Shown: positions 25,213-36,958 of the stretch, in pieces | Numbering within the stretch: position 1 is the first letter of the stretch | How the letters are laid out: every line of letters begins with the position of its first letter | Source: Sphingomonas adhaesiva | GTDB taxonomy: Bacteria; Pseudomonadota; Alphaproteobacteria; Sphingomonadales; Sphingomonadaceae | Length of the DNA: 64,000 nucleotides | NCBI RefSeq assembly: GCF_036946125.1 | Contig: NZ_JAQIJT010000001.1 | Location: forward strand, 1,078,501 to 1,142,500 | Reading direction: 5' to 3' | Made by a program: the position numbers and the translations under genes | Notes under the pieces: model-generated | Databases searched by the model: none | Seen by the model: only the letters and a program-made list of their open reading frames with translations | Told to the model about the DNA's origin: nothing

Positions 25213-26841
25213 TCACTTCGCCATCGGCCCACCATACAGCGTGCCGAAATAATCCCCCTTGTTCCACCGCGGGCGATCGGCCGCATCGGCGATCTCGCGT
25301 GCGATGCGGTAGTTGGCGTCGACGAAGCGGACGCCCTGATCCCACAGGATCGGCTGCGACAGATCGTCGCACGGGCGATGATAGCAGCGCGACATGAACG
25401 CCTCGAACGCGGCCTTGCCCGGCCCCTTCATCCCCGGCCAGAGGAAGATCGAGGGCACGCCCTTGCGCACGAAATTGTAATGGTCCGACCGCACGAAGAT
25501 CGACATCTCCGGGATCGGATCGGGGGACAGCGTGACGCCCAGCGCCGCGGTGGCGCGCGCGATGATCGGGCCCAGCGTGGAGCGGTCGCCGCCGAACGCG
25601 ATCATGTCCTGGAACGGATAGGTCAGCACCGGCATGTCGAGGTTCACGTCCGCGACCACATCGGCGATCGGCACCGGGGGATGGTTGACGAACCAGTCGC
25701 TGCCGACCAGCCCCTTTTCCTCCGCGGTGACGGCGAGGAACAGGATGCTGCGCTTCGGCGCGGTGCCCGCCGCCTTGAAGCGCTTCGCCTCCTCGATCAG
25801 GCTGGCGATGCCGATCGCGTCGTCGAGCGCGCCGTTGTAGATCGCGTCGCCGTCGACCGGCTTGCCCACGCCGACATGGTCGAGGTGGGCGGAGAGGACG
25901 ACGACTTCCTTGGCGAGGGCGGGGTCGCTGCCGGGCAGCATCCCCACCACGTTGCTGCTGGCGAAGGGGCGGAAGGTGGTGGCGGTGTCCACCGCCAGCG
26001 TCCCCTTCGCCTCGACGGGCTTCACCATCCGTCCCGCCTGTCGCACCAGCGGCCAGCGCGCGCCGAACAGCTTGGCCGCGCCCGCGGGCGACAGCGTGGC
26101 GAGCAGCGGGATCGGCACGCCGCCCCCGCCGACGCCCGCCGGGGTCGCCCAGGTCACCCGCTCGCCCGCGAACCCATCCTTCGTCGCGGCGAAGGTCGGC
26201 GAGCCGCGCGACGCCGCGCGCAGGTCGGCGAGCGCGATCGCCCCCACCGCGCCGTGCGCCGCCGCCGCGCGCAGCCGCGCGTCCGCCCCGCCGAAGGTCG
26301 CCGCCACCTCGCTCGGCAGCCCGGCGGGCGCGCCGCCGACATAGGCGACGATCTTCCCGCGCACGTCGATGCCGCGATACGCGTCGAGGCCGTAGGCCGG
26401 CGCCTCCAGCCCGTGCCCGACGAAGACCACCGGGGCCGCGATCCGCGTCGTCGCCGCACCGGGATCGGCGGCGGGGATGTAATCGCTGCCGAAGACGAGC
26501 GGGCGCGCCGCGCCGCCGGCGGGCGTCCACCTCAGCATGCCCTCGCCCGCGGGCTTGTAGCCGAGCAGCTTTACCGCCTGCAGATAGCCGCCGTCGTCGC
26601 CCATCGGGCGCAGTCCGGCGGCGTAGAATTGCGCCGCGACATATTGCGCGGCGATGTCATATTCTCCCGACCCCGCATCGCGCCCGCGCATCGCATCGGA
26701 GGCGAGGAACATGACATGCGCCTTCATCGCCGCCTGATCGGCGGGGAGGGAGGCGGGGGTCTGGGGGGCCGTCTGGGGGGCGGTCTGGGCCAGGGCCGGG
26801 GTGGCGAGGAGGGCGAGGGCGAGCGGAAGCATGCGAACCAT
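25213..26841 (-). CDS. Secreted M28 family metallopeptidase
   Basis: A 542-residue exported zinc aminopeptidase: signal peptide (LALALLATPALAQ), a protease-associated insert (about 130-290), then the M28 core with zinc-binding and catalytic residues in LSAHLDHVG, NGALDDAIG, AEEKGLVGS, VNLDMPV and RSDHYNF. It probably trims peptides in the periplasm, acting with the neighbouring cytoplasmic aminopeptidase N. It is divergent from pepN over about 140 bp. Confidence 0.9.
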   Translation of the reverse strand: MVRMLPLALALLATPALAQTAPQTAPQTPASLPADQAAMKAHVMFLASDAMRGRDAGSGEYDIAAQYVAAQFYAAGLRPMGDDGGYLQAVKLLGYKPAGEGMLRWTPAGGAARPLVFGSDYIPAADPGAATTRIAAPVVFVGHGLEAPAYGLDAYRGIDVRGKIVAYVGGAPAGLPSEVAATFGGADARLRAAAAHGAVGAIALADLRAASRGSPTFAATKDGFAGERVTWATPAGVGGGGVPIPLLATLSPAGAAKLFGARWPLVRQAGRMVKPVEAKGTLAVDTATTFRPFASSNVVGMLPGSDPALAKEVVVLSAHLDHVGVGKPVDGDAIYNGALDDAIGIASLIEEAKRFKAAGTAPKRSILFLAVTAEEKGLVGSDWFVNHPPVPIADVVADVNLDMPVLTYPFQDMIAFGGDRSTLGPIIARATAALGVTLSPDPIPEMSIFVRSDHYNFVRKGVPSIFLWPGMKGPGKAAFEAFMSRCYHRPCDDLSQPILWDQGVRFVDANYRIAREIADAADRPRWNKGDYFGTLYGGPMAK

Positions 26842-26980
26842 CGTGGCACCCTAGCCGGAAAGCCCGATGGATTGAACGTGCGCATTTCCCCTCCGTCCGG
26901 GGTGACGGGTGCTGCGGGAAAGCACGTGCCTTCCAACTCCACGGTGGGAACCGCACGCCCGCCGGTCTATACCCCCGTTC

Positions 26981-29590
26981 ATGGCCGACGCTCGCTCCAC
27001 CCCCGCCCTTCCTGCCGTCACGCGGCGCAGCGACTATGCGCCGCCCGAGTGGCTGGTGCCGCAGGTCGCGCTCGACTTCGCGCTCGATCCGTCGGCCACG
27101 CGGGTGCGCGCCCGGCTGGAGGTGGTGCGCGGCGGCGCGCATGCCGCGCCGCTGCGGCTCGACGGCGCCGGGCAGGAACCGCTGGCGGTGACGGTCGACG
27201 GCGTCGCGGTCGACGACTGGACGCTCGACGGCGAGCAGCTGGTGATCCCGCTGACCGGCGACGCGCATGTGGTCGAGACCGAGGTGGTCATCGCACCGGA
27301 CCGCAATACCCAGCTGATGGGGCTGTATGCGTCGGGCGGCAACCTGTGCACGCAATGCGAGGCGGAGGGCTTCCGCCGCATCACCTATTTCCCCGACCGC
27401 CCCGACGTGCTGGCGACCTACCGCGTGCGGATGAGCGCGGACAAGGCGCGCTTCCCCGTCCTGCTCGCCAACGGCGATCCGGTGGCGTCGGGCGACGGCG
27501 ACGACGGCACGCACTGGGCGGAGTGGCACGATCCCTGGCCCAAGCCGTCGTACCTGTTCGCGCTGGTGGCGGGCGAGCTGACGGTCAACCGCGATACGTT
27601 CGTCACCCGGTCCGGGCGGACGGTGCAACTCGGCATCTGGGTGCGCGCCGCCGACGCGGCGAAGACCGACCACGCGCTCGCCGCGCTGAAGCTGTCGATG
27701 GCGTGGGACGAGCGCGTCTATGGCCGCGAATATGACCTGGACGTGTTCAACATCGTCGCGGTCGACGATTTCAATTTCGGCGCGATGGAGAACAAGGGGC
27801 TGAACATCTTCAACAGCCGCTACATCCTGGCCGATCCCGACACCGCGACCGATTACGATTACGACGCCATCGCCGCGGTGGTGGCGCACGAATATTTCCA
27901 CAATTGGTCGGGCAACCGCATCACCTGCCGCGACTGGTTCCAGCTGAGCCTGAAGGAAGGCTTCACCGTCTATCGCGATCAGGGCTTCTCCGCCGATCAG
28001 GGATCGCCTGCGGTGCGCCGGATCGAGGATGTGCGCGCGCTTCGCGCGGCGCAGTTCCCGGAGGACGCCGGACCGCTGGCGCACCCCGTGCGCCCGGAAA
28101 GCTATATCGAGATCAGCAACTTCTACACCGCCACCATCTATAACAAGGGCGCGGAGCTGATCCGCATGATGGCGACGATGCTGGGGGCGCAGCGCTTCCG
28201 CGCCGCCACCGATCTGTATTTCGAGCGGTTCGACGGCACCGCCGCGACGTGCGAGGATTTCGTGCGCTGCATGGAGGAGGCCGGCGACATCGACCTGTCG
28301 CAGTTCCGGCTGTGGTACAGCCAGGCCGGCACCCCGCGCGTCTCCGCCACGCTGGAGCATCAGCCGGGGAGCGGGCGCGCGACGCTGAACCTGGCGCAGA
28401 AGGTGCCCGACACGCCCGGCCAGTCGAACAAGTCGCCGCAGGTGCTGCCCCTGAAGCTACGCCTGTTCGGCGCGGAGACGGGCCAGCCGCTGAGCGACGA
28501 GCAGCTGTTCGTCCTCTGCGAATCCTACGCCAGCGTCACGTTCGAGACCGTGACCGAGCGCCCGGTCGTCTCGCTCAACCGCGGCTTCTCCGCGCCGGTG
28601 GTGGTGGAAAGCGACCGCTCCGCCGCCGACCTCGCCTTCCTGGCGCGGCACGACGACGATCCCTTCGCCCGGTACGAGGCGATGCAGCAGCTGATGCTTG
28701 ACACGCTGGTCGCCGCCACGATCGAGGGGGAGGCGGACCATGACCCGGTGATCCGGGCGGTCGCGGACACGCTGGACGATGCGCTCGACGATACCGGGCT
28801 GGACCGCGCGTTCGTCGCGGAGGCGGTGCTGCTGCCCGCGGAGAGCTTCATCGGCGACCAGCTGTCGAGCGTCGATCCGGAGGCGATCTTCCAGGCGCGC
28901 GAGGCGCTGCGCCGCGACATGGCCCGCGCGCTCGACGCCCGCTGGCGCGCGGCGTGCGACCCGGCGACGATCCGTCCCTATGCCTATACGCCCGGGGACA
29001 AGGGCGTGCGCCGCCTGCGCAACGTCGCGCTCGGCTATGTCGCGGCATCGGGCGCCGCGGACGCCGCCGCGCTCGCCTATGCGCAATTCGAGGGCGCGGA
29101 CAATATGACCGACCGGCAGGGGGCGCTCACCGCGCTGGCGGGCGGCACCTCGGCGGAGCGCGATGCCGCGCTCGACATCTTCTACCATCGCTATGCCGGT
29201 AACGCGCTGGTGCTCGACAAATGGTTCCAGACGCAGGCGCTGTCGAGCCGCGCCGATACGCCGCGGCTGGTGGCGGAACTGGCCGAGCATCCCGACTTCA
29301 CGCTCGCCAACCCCAATCGCGCGCGCGCGCTGGTCGGGGCGTTCGCGGTGAACCAGCGCGCCTTCCACGCCGCGGGCGGCGCGGGCTATGTCTGGCTCGC
29401 CGACCAGCTGCTGGCGCTCGACGCGCTCAACCCGCAGACCGCGGCGAAGCTGCTCCCCCCGCTCGGCCGCTGGCGCCGCTTCGACCCGGCGCGCGCCGCG
29501 CTGATGCGCGCGCAGCTGGAGCGGATCGTGTCGGCCCCGGGTATCAGCAAGGACCTGTTTGAACAGGCATCGAAATCACTGGAGGGGTGA
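26981..29590 (+). CDS. pepN: Aminopeptidase N (M1)
   Basis: An 869-residue cytoplasmic zinc aminopeptidase of the E. coli PepN type. The exopeptidase motif reads FGAMENKGLN; the zinc site is HEYFHNWSGNR plus the downstream Glu in LKEGFTVYRDQ. The C-terminal helical domain ends SKSLEG. The ATG at 26981 matches the family N-terminus; the frame is open 72 nt further upstream but without support. Confidence 0.93.
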   Translation: MADARSTPALPAVTRRSDYAPPEWLVPQVALDFALDPSATRVRARLEVVRGGAHAAPLRLDGAGQEPLAVTVDGVAVDDWTLDGEQLVIPLTGDAHVVETEVVIAPDRNTQLMGLYASGGNLCTQCEAEGFRRITYFPDRPDVLATYRVRMSADKARFPVLLANGDPVASGDGDDGTHWAEWHDPWPKPSYLFALVAGELTVNRDTFVTRSGRTVQLGIWVRAADAAKTDHALAALKLSMAWDERVYGREYDLDVFNIVAVDDFNFGAMENKGLNIFNSRYILADPDTATDYDYDAIAAVVAHEYFHNWSGNRITCRDWFQLSLKEGFTVYRDQGFSADQGSPAVRRIEDVRALRAAQFPEDAGPLAHPVRPESYIEISNFYTATIYNKGAELIRMMATMLGAQRFRAATDLYFERFDGTAATCEDFVRCMEEAGDIDLSQFRLWYSQAGTPRVSATLEHQPGSGRATLNLAQKVPDTPGQSNKSPQVLPLKLRLFGAETGQPLSDEQLFVLCESYASVTFETVTERPVVSLNRGFSAPVVVESDRSAADLAFLARHDDDPFARYEAMQQLMLDTLVAATIEGEADHDPVIRAVADTLDDALDDTGLDRAFVAEAVLLPAESFIGDQLSSVDPEAIFQAREALRRDMARALDARWRAACDPATIRPYAYTPGDKGVRRLRNVALGYVAASGAADAAALAYAQFEGADNMTDRQGALTALAGGTSAERDAALDIFYHRYAGNALVLDKWFQTQALSSRADTPRLVAELAEHPDFTLANPNRARALVGAFAVNQRAFHAAGGAGYVWLADQLLALDALNPQTAAKLLPPLGRWRRFDPARAALMRAQLERIVSAPGISKDLFEQASKSLEG

Positions 29591-29665
29591 GGGGAGGCTA
29601 CGCCGCGGGGATGTCCCGTATGGGATGGTGAAATGGGAAAGCGCCTTTGCGCTTGGGGCCGAACG

Positions 29666-30121
29666 TCATCGCGCGATATGATCGGATGCTTCTCCGAACG
29701 TGTTCAGGCATTCCGGCCTGAACACGACGACGTGCGAAAGATCGGGCCGGGATCGCGAGGAGTAGAGCATCGCATCTGCCCCCAAATTCCGTGCCTCATC
29801 CGAAAACAGCCAGGTGGGCGAATGCTCGCCGGCGCTTCTCAGGTCCTGCCAGACGATTGAGGCCGATGGCATACCTCGCGCATCGACCACCCGTGCTGCC
29901 GTCAAACGCATTGGGATCAGCACGCGTTCGACACCATCCCGCAAGTAGCGTTGGATCGCGACGATTGCTCCTTCTGCACTGAGGGAAGCATAGGCGGCGA
30001 CCTGTCCGGAATGATGAAAGCGTCCCTCCGGGGCAGAGGCCGGAATTGCAGGTTGGGCCGCTAGCCCTTTCGGCAACAGGCGCCAGACGGGACCGTCAAA
30101 CGAGATGATCGGTAAAACCAT
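29666..30121 (-). CDS. RES-domain protein (toxin-like), no antitoxin seen
   Basis: From the ATG at 30121, a 151-residue protein that fits the RES domain of NAD+-degrading or ADP-ribosylating toxins. It has VWRLL with R14, GRFHHSGQVAAYASLSAEGAIVAI as the R/Y/E core, VLIPMRLTAARVVD, and YSSRSRPDLSHVVVFRP carrying the terminal Ser region. RES toxins are normally preceded by an Xre/DUF2384-type antitoxin; none is visible upstream (30122-30457) or downstream. The frame stays open to an ATG at 30376, but that extension has no family character. The surrounding bases are visibly less GC-rich than neighbours, suggesting acquired DNA. Confidence 0.6.
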   Translation of the reverse strand: MVLPIISFDGPVWRLLPKGLAAQPAIPASAPEGRFHHSGQVAAYASLSAEGAIVAIQRYLRDGVERVLIPMRLTAARVVDARGMPSASIVWQDLRSAGEHSPTWLFSDEARNLGADAMLYSSRSRPDLSHVVVFRPECLNTFGEASDHIAR

Positions 30122-30457
30122 GAGGGCGGGATAGCCCGATCTGTACCGATGGAGCCAGTTCCCATAAACGAACCCGTTACGGGAGACATGGCTCCAAAAC
30201 CCAACCGACTGAAGCCCGCCCGCCTCGGCGTCCCGAAACGTGTTCCCGTTCACCCCATCCCGAAACCGCCCGCCCACGACGGCAAAACGGGACGTAACCC
30301 CGAAAGCCGCTGTCCTACACGCCCCGCATCTGTCATCGTCCGGACGCTCTTTCTCCGCGTCGTCCCCCATTCTCACCGCCAGCGCCCGGTCCGGCGCATC
30401 GCGGGGAAGCGGTTTCGACGCCGACGTGGCGTAAACTTTGTCAACTTCCGGCGCGCG

Positions 30458-33136
<2,679 letters not shown>

Positions 33137-33234
33137 GGCGGGTATTGCTGCGCCGCAACAGCGCCCCGGTCAACCGGACGCAGACGTCAGGTGTCGCTTT
33201 CGTGTCCGAATCGTCCCGTCGAAATCCCCGTGCG

Positions 33235-35391
33235 TCAGAAGCCGTCGTCGGGCGGCAGGTCGCGCTCGTCGGGCGCGCGGTCGAGCGGCACCCGCTCGCG
33301 CGGTCCCCGCGGGGCGGGCGGATTGGGCAGCTCGATGCCCAGATCGCGCAGGCGGTCGACCGCCTGGTCCAGCTGCTCGGGCGCGCCCTGCAGCGCGTCC
33401 TGCACCTGACCGCCGACATCCTCGCCGAAGGCGTCGATGACATTGTCGATCGGGGCCATGTCCTCGTCGTCGATCGGCGCGACGACGACGGGGATGTTGA
33501 GCGCGCTCATCATGAACTGCCGCCAGATCTGCGCCGGGATGCCGCCGCCGTGGAGCCCGGGATTGGGGGTGCTGTCGTCGTTGCCGACCCATACGCCCAC
33601 CACCAGGTCGCCCGCGAAGCCGATGAACCACGCATCGCGCCCGCCCTGGCTGGTGCCGGTCTTGCCGAACGCCTGCACCGGCAGGTTGGCATCGCGCCCG
33701 GTGCCGCGGATCGAGGAGCCCAGCAGCTGCTTCATCTCGTCGCGGATGTTGCCCGGCATCGCCCGGTCGCGGCCTGCGATCGCCTCGTACCAGCTGGCGC
33801 TGCGATTGCCCTCGACCCCGCGCGCCACCACCGGATAGCGCCCCGCGGCGACCGCGGCATAGGCGGACGTCAGCTCCAGCAGCGAGACCTCCGCGGTGCC
33901 GAGGCCGATCGTCGCCTCGTTCGGGATCGGCGTCGTGATGCCCAGGTCGCGCGCGGTCTTGATGACGTTGCGCACGCCCACTTCCTGCGTCAGCCGCGCC
34001 GCGACGACGTTGCTGGAGCGGGCGAAGGCGCGCTGCAGCGTGATCGGCCCCAGATAGCGGCCGTCGTCGTTCTTGGGCTTCCACCCCGCGATCTCGACCG
34101 GCGAATCGTCGCGGACGGTATCGGGATGGAGCCCGGCGCGCAGCGCGGCGAGATAGACGAACAGCTTGAAGGTGGAGCCCGGCTGGCGCCTGGCCTGCAC
34201 CGCGCGGTTGAACGGGCTGGCGCGATAGTCGCGCCCGCCGACCATCGCCACGACCTCGCCATCGGGCTTCATCGCGACCAGCGCGGCCTGCGCCTGCCGC
34301 AGCCCGGCCTGCCGCACGACGCGCTCCGCGGTCGCCTGCATCGTGCGGTCCAGTGTGGTGCGCACGGTCGCATCGGCGCCGGCATCGCCCGCCACCTCGC
34401 GCGCGGAGGGGAGCACCCAGTCGGCGAAATAGGTGCCGGTCGGCAGCGTCTCGGGCCGGTCGGCCAGCACGCGCTGCGGCTGGACGCGGTCGGCCTCGCG
34501 CTGCGTCAGGAAGCCGGCGTCGACCATCGCGCCGACCACCACCGCCTGGCGTGCGCGCGCACCCTTCAGATTGCCGGTGGGGGCCAGCCGCGACGGCGCC
34601 TTCACCAGCCCGGCGAGCATCGCCGCCTGGCCGATGTTCAGTTTCTGCGGGGTACGCCCGAAATAATGTTTCGACGCGGCGGTGATGCCGTAGACGTTGT
34701 CGCCGAAATAGACGTTGGAGAGATAGCGCGAGAGGATCTCGTCCTTCGTCAGCCACGCCTCCAGCCAGAAGGCGATCATGACCTCGCGGATCTTGCGCGC
34801 GGCGGTGCGATCCGAATCGAGGAAGGCGTTCTTCGCCAGCTGCTGCGTGATCGTGCTGCCGCCCTGACGCACTCCGCCGGATCCGACATTGGCCCAGGCC
34901 GCGCGCGCGATCCCGCGCGGGTCGATCCCCCAGTGCGAGTAGAAGCGGCGATCCTCGATCGCGATGAACGCCTCGCGCACGTGCGGGGGCAGGGTGGCGG
35001 CATCGACGGGCGCGCCGATGATCGCGCCGCGCCGCGCGATCGGGGTGCCGTCCGCGGCGGTCAGGGTGATCGACGGCGGCGTGGGCGGCTTGAGCGACCG
35101 CGACAGCGGCGCGGTGACCGCCAGCCACACGACCGCGACGACGAACAGGACGATGACCGCGGCGATCCCGCGCACGATCCAGCCCCCGACGCCGGCACCG
35201 GCGAAGCGCCAGCGCGGGCGGCGTGGCGGCTCGTCGCCGCCGCCGCCCCCTCCGGATCGGCCGGAATAGGGATCGGACGGGGGCGGGGCGGCGTCGTGCC
35301 AGTCGCCGAACGACGGCAGCGGCGTGGCGGGCGTGTCGCCCGGCGCGTGATTGTAGCGGACGCGGCCGTTTTCGAAGGGATCGGGGCGCAT
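33235..35391 (-). CDS. Bifunctional penicillin-binding protein 1A family
   Basis: A 718-residue class A PBP that polymerises and crosslinks peptidoglycan. It has a proline/glycine-rich cytoplasmic N-terminus, TM helix about 70-92, glycosyltransferase domain (EDRRFYSHWGIDPRGIARA, GGSTITQQLAKN), and transpeptidase domain with STFK in QPGSTFKLF, SSN in ARSSNVV, and KTGTS. The C-terminal acidic/proline tail is variable. The ATG at 35391 was chosen because the frame upstream of it is low complexity and non-homologous. Confidence 0.9.
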   Translation of the reverse strand: MRPDPFENGRVRYNHAPGDTPATPLPSFGDWHDAAPPPSDPYSGRSGGGGGGDEPPRRPRWRFAGAGVGGWIVRGIAAVIVLFVVAVVWLAVTAPLSRSLKPPTPPSITLTAADGTPIARRGAIIGAPVDAATLPPHVREAFIAIEDRRFYSHWGIDPRGIARAAWANVGSGGVRQGGSTITQQLAKNAFLDSDRTAARKIREVMIAFWLEAWLTKDEILSRYLSNVYFGDNVYGITAASKHYFGRTPQKLNIGQAAMLAGLVKAPSRLAPTGNLKGARARQAVVVGAMVDAGFLTQREADRVQPQRVLADRPETLPTGTYFADWVLPSAREVAGDAGADATVRTTLDRTMQATAERVVRQAGLRQAQAALVAMKPDGEVVAMVGGRDYRASPFNRAVQARRQPGSTFKLFVYLAALRAGLHPDTVRDDSPVEIAGWKPKNDDGRYLGPITLQRAFARSSNVVAARLTQEVGVRNVIKTARDLGITTPIPNEATIGLGTAEVSLLELTSAYAAVAAGRYPVVARGVEGNRSASWYEAIAGRDRAMPGNIRDEMKQLLGSSIRGTGRDANLPVQAFGKTGTSQGGRDAWFIGFAGDLVVGVWVGNDDSTPNPGLHGGGIPAQIWRQFMMSALNIPVVVAPIDDEDMAPIDNVIDAFGEDVGGQVQDALQGAPEQLDQAVDRLRDLGIELPNPPAPRGPRERVPLDRAPDERDLPPDDGF

Positions 35392-35592
35392 GGTTGCCGA
35401 CTGTTTTACAGGGATAGGACAGTCATCGCAAGCGACCGTTGAAGGCGGGAATAGCGGGTCGGGCGGGCGGAGAAAAGCGCGCCGGCCGGCCATCGGGCAG
35501 CCCGCGTGCCTTCGGTACGGTCGCGTATCGCCGGGCGCGAAACGACCGCCATCGGCGCCGATCGAAAATTGGCTGTCCAACCAAATTTCACG

Positions 35593-35604
35593 TAACTAAA
35601 GTTA
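35593..35604. promoter_or_regulatory. TAACT-AA-AGTTA palindrome, putative operator
   Basis: A 12 bp dyad with perfect 5 bp arms lies in the only AT-rich patch of the 291 bp between the PBP gene and the acyl-CoA cluster. A TTGACA hexamer follows at 35613-35618, though no good -10 box is visible. Dyads of this type are used by TetR-family regulators of CoA-ester catabolism; no such regulator is encoded in the window. The rest of 35392-35682 holds no gene I can see. Confidence 0.4.
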
Positions 35605-35682
35605 TCTCGGCGTTGACACCCGCCCTGCCGCTGGTCCAACCATGCGGGGGCGCGGCGACAGACCGTCGGCGGGAGAGCGTGC

Positions 35683-36795
35683 ATGGTGCTGACCAAGGGC
35701 GACGACTATCCGATCCACCAGACGGCGGAGCCGGTGGCCTATGCGGGGACCGACCGCAATTTCTACGACCGCTATTATTTCAACGGCTACGCGCCCGGGG
35801 TCGGCGACGACGGCTTCCTGGCGGTGGCGATGGGGGTCTATCCGCACATCAACGTGATCGACGCCAGCTTCTGCTGGCTGATGGGCGGGCGGCAGGTGAA
35901 CCTGCATGCCAGCCGCGGGCTGGGCATGGAGCGGATGGACACGCAGGTCGGCCCGATCCGGATCGAGGTGGTCGAGCCGCTCAAGGTCCTGCGCATCACC
36001 GTCGATGCGGCGAGCGAGGGGGTGAGGGCGGAGCTGACGTTCACCGGGCGCGCCTTCCCGCAGGAGGAGCCGCGCTTCACCCGCCGCAACGGCCCGCGCG
36101 TGCTGATGGACGTGACGCGGCTGACGCAGAACGGCCGGTACGTGGGCTGGGTCGAGGTCGACGGCGCGCGCCACGACGTGTCGGGATGGGTCGGCACCCG
36201 CGACCGCAGCTGGGGCGTGCGCCCGATCGGTGCGCCCGACGCGCAGCCGCCCAGCCCCGCGATCGCGCCGCAATTCTTCTGGCTGTGGAGCCCCTGCGTG
36301 ATGGAGGGGGGCGACCTGTACCTGCACACCAACGACGACGCGCACGGCCGCTTCTGGAACCGCCGCGCGACGTGGCGGCCCGAGGGCGGGGGCGCGGAGG
36401 ACGAGCATCATTTCGATGCGGCGGAATACCGCATCGGCTGGCGGCCGGGCTCGCGCTACGCGCAGACCGCGGAGGCGGTGCTGAAGGATGCCAATGGCGA
36501 AACCACGGTGACGTTCGACGTCGGCCGCACCTTCATGATGAAGGGGCTGGGCTACGGCCATCCGACATGGGGCCACGGCGTCAGCCACGGCGAGGCGCTG
36601 ACCGTCGAGCGCGAGGATTTCGTGCCCGACGACCTCGATCCGCTGCAGCCGCATCATCTCCACATCCAGGCGTCGGTCGGGGTGACGATGACCGGACCCG
36701 ACGGGCAGGTGCGCCGCGGCAAGGGCGTGCTGGAGCAGTTGGTGATCGGTCCGCATGCGCCGTCCGGGTTCACGGGCATGCTGGACCCGGCGTGA
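35683..36795 (+). CDS. DUF7064/7065-like protein (lipocalin-type fold suspected)
   Basis: A 370-residue soluble protein without signal peptide, of uncertain function. It resembles proteins annotated with DUF7064/7065 domains, in which two beta-rich modules recall hydroxyneurosporene-synthase/AttH-like lipocalin folds. Notable conserved-looking parts are DRNFYDRYYFNGY, GWVGTRDRSWGVRP, FFWLWSPCVMEGG and YGHPTWGHGVSHGE. GGGAGAG precedes the ATG. It heads the acyl-CoA cluster, next to a phosphotransferase-fold gene, a pairing I associate with actinobacterial and sphingomonad lipid or steroid catabolism (recollection, not checked). Confidence 0.65.
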   Translation: MVLTKGDDYPIHQTAEPVAYAGTDRNFYDRYYFNGYAPGVGDDGFLAVAMGVYPHINVIDASFCWLMGGRQVNLHASRGLGMERMDTQVGPIRIEVVEPLKVLRITVDAASEGVRAELTFTGRAFPQEEPRFTRRNGPRVLMDVTRLTQNGRYVGWVEVDGARHDVSGWVGTRDRSWGVRPIGAPDAQPPSPAIAPQFFWLWSPCVMEGGDLYLHTNDDAHGRFWNRRATWRPEGGGAEDEHHFDAAEYRIGWRPGSRYAQTAEAVLKDANGETTVTFDVGRTFMMKGLGYGHPTWGHGVSHGEALTVEREDFVPDDLDPLQPHHLHIQASVGVTMTGPDGQVRRGKGVLEQLVIGPHAPSGFTGMLDPA

Positions 36796-36836
36796 TGGGC
36801 GTTGTGGTTCGCGGCGCGATGGCCACGCACGCTCCG

Positions 36837-36927
36837 TCACCCCGGACTTGTTCCAGGGTCCAGGGTTCCGTGCGCCTCACCAGCGGTCAGCGCGCGGCGC
36901 TCTGGATGCCGGGACAAGCCCGGCATG
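36837..36927. repeat. Degenerate intergenic palindrome
   Basis: CGTCACCCCGGACTTGTTCC (from 36837) and CCGGGACAAGCCCGGCATGA (near 36909) form a degenerate relative of the 22273-22358 hairpin family, filling the gap between the DUF7064-like and phosphotransferase genes. Confidence 0.6.
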
Positions 36928-36958
36928 ACGGTACGCGGATGGGTGGCGGGAGCGGGCA

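Noticed and set aside
29633..29860. A 75-codon plus-strand frame near the RES gene as a possible antitoxin
   Set aside because: It is the complement of the RES coding sequence and has no helix-turn-helix or antitoxin-like character.
29591..30457. A genomic island or prophage between pepN and ppc
   Set aside because: Only the RES-domain gene is present, with no integrase, att repeats or phage genes; the compositional shift is short.
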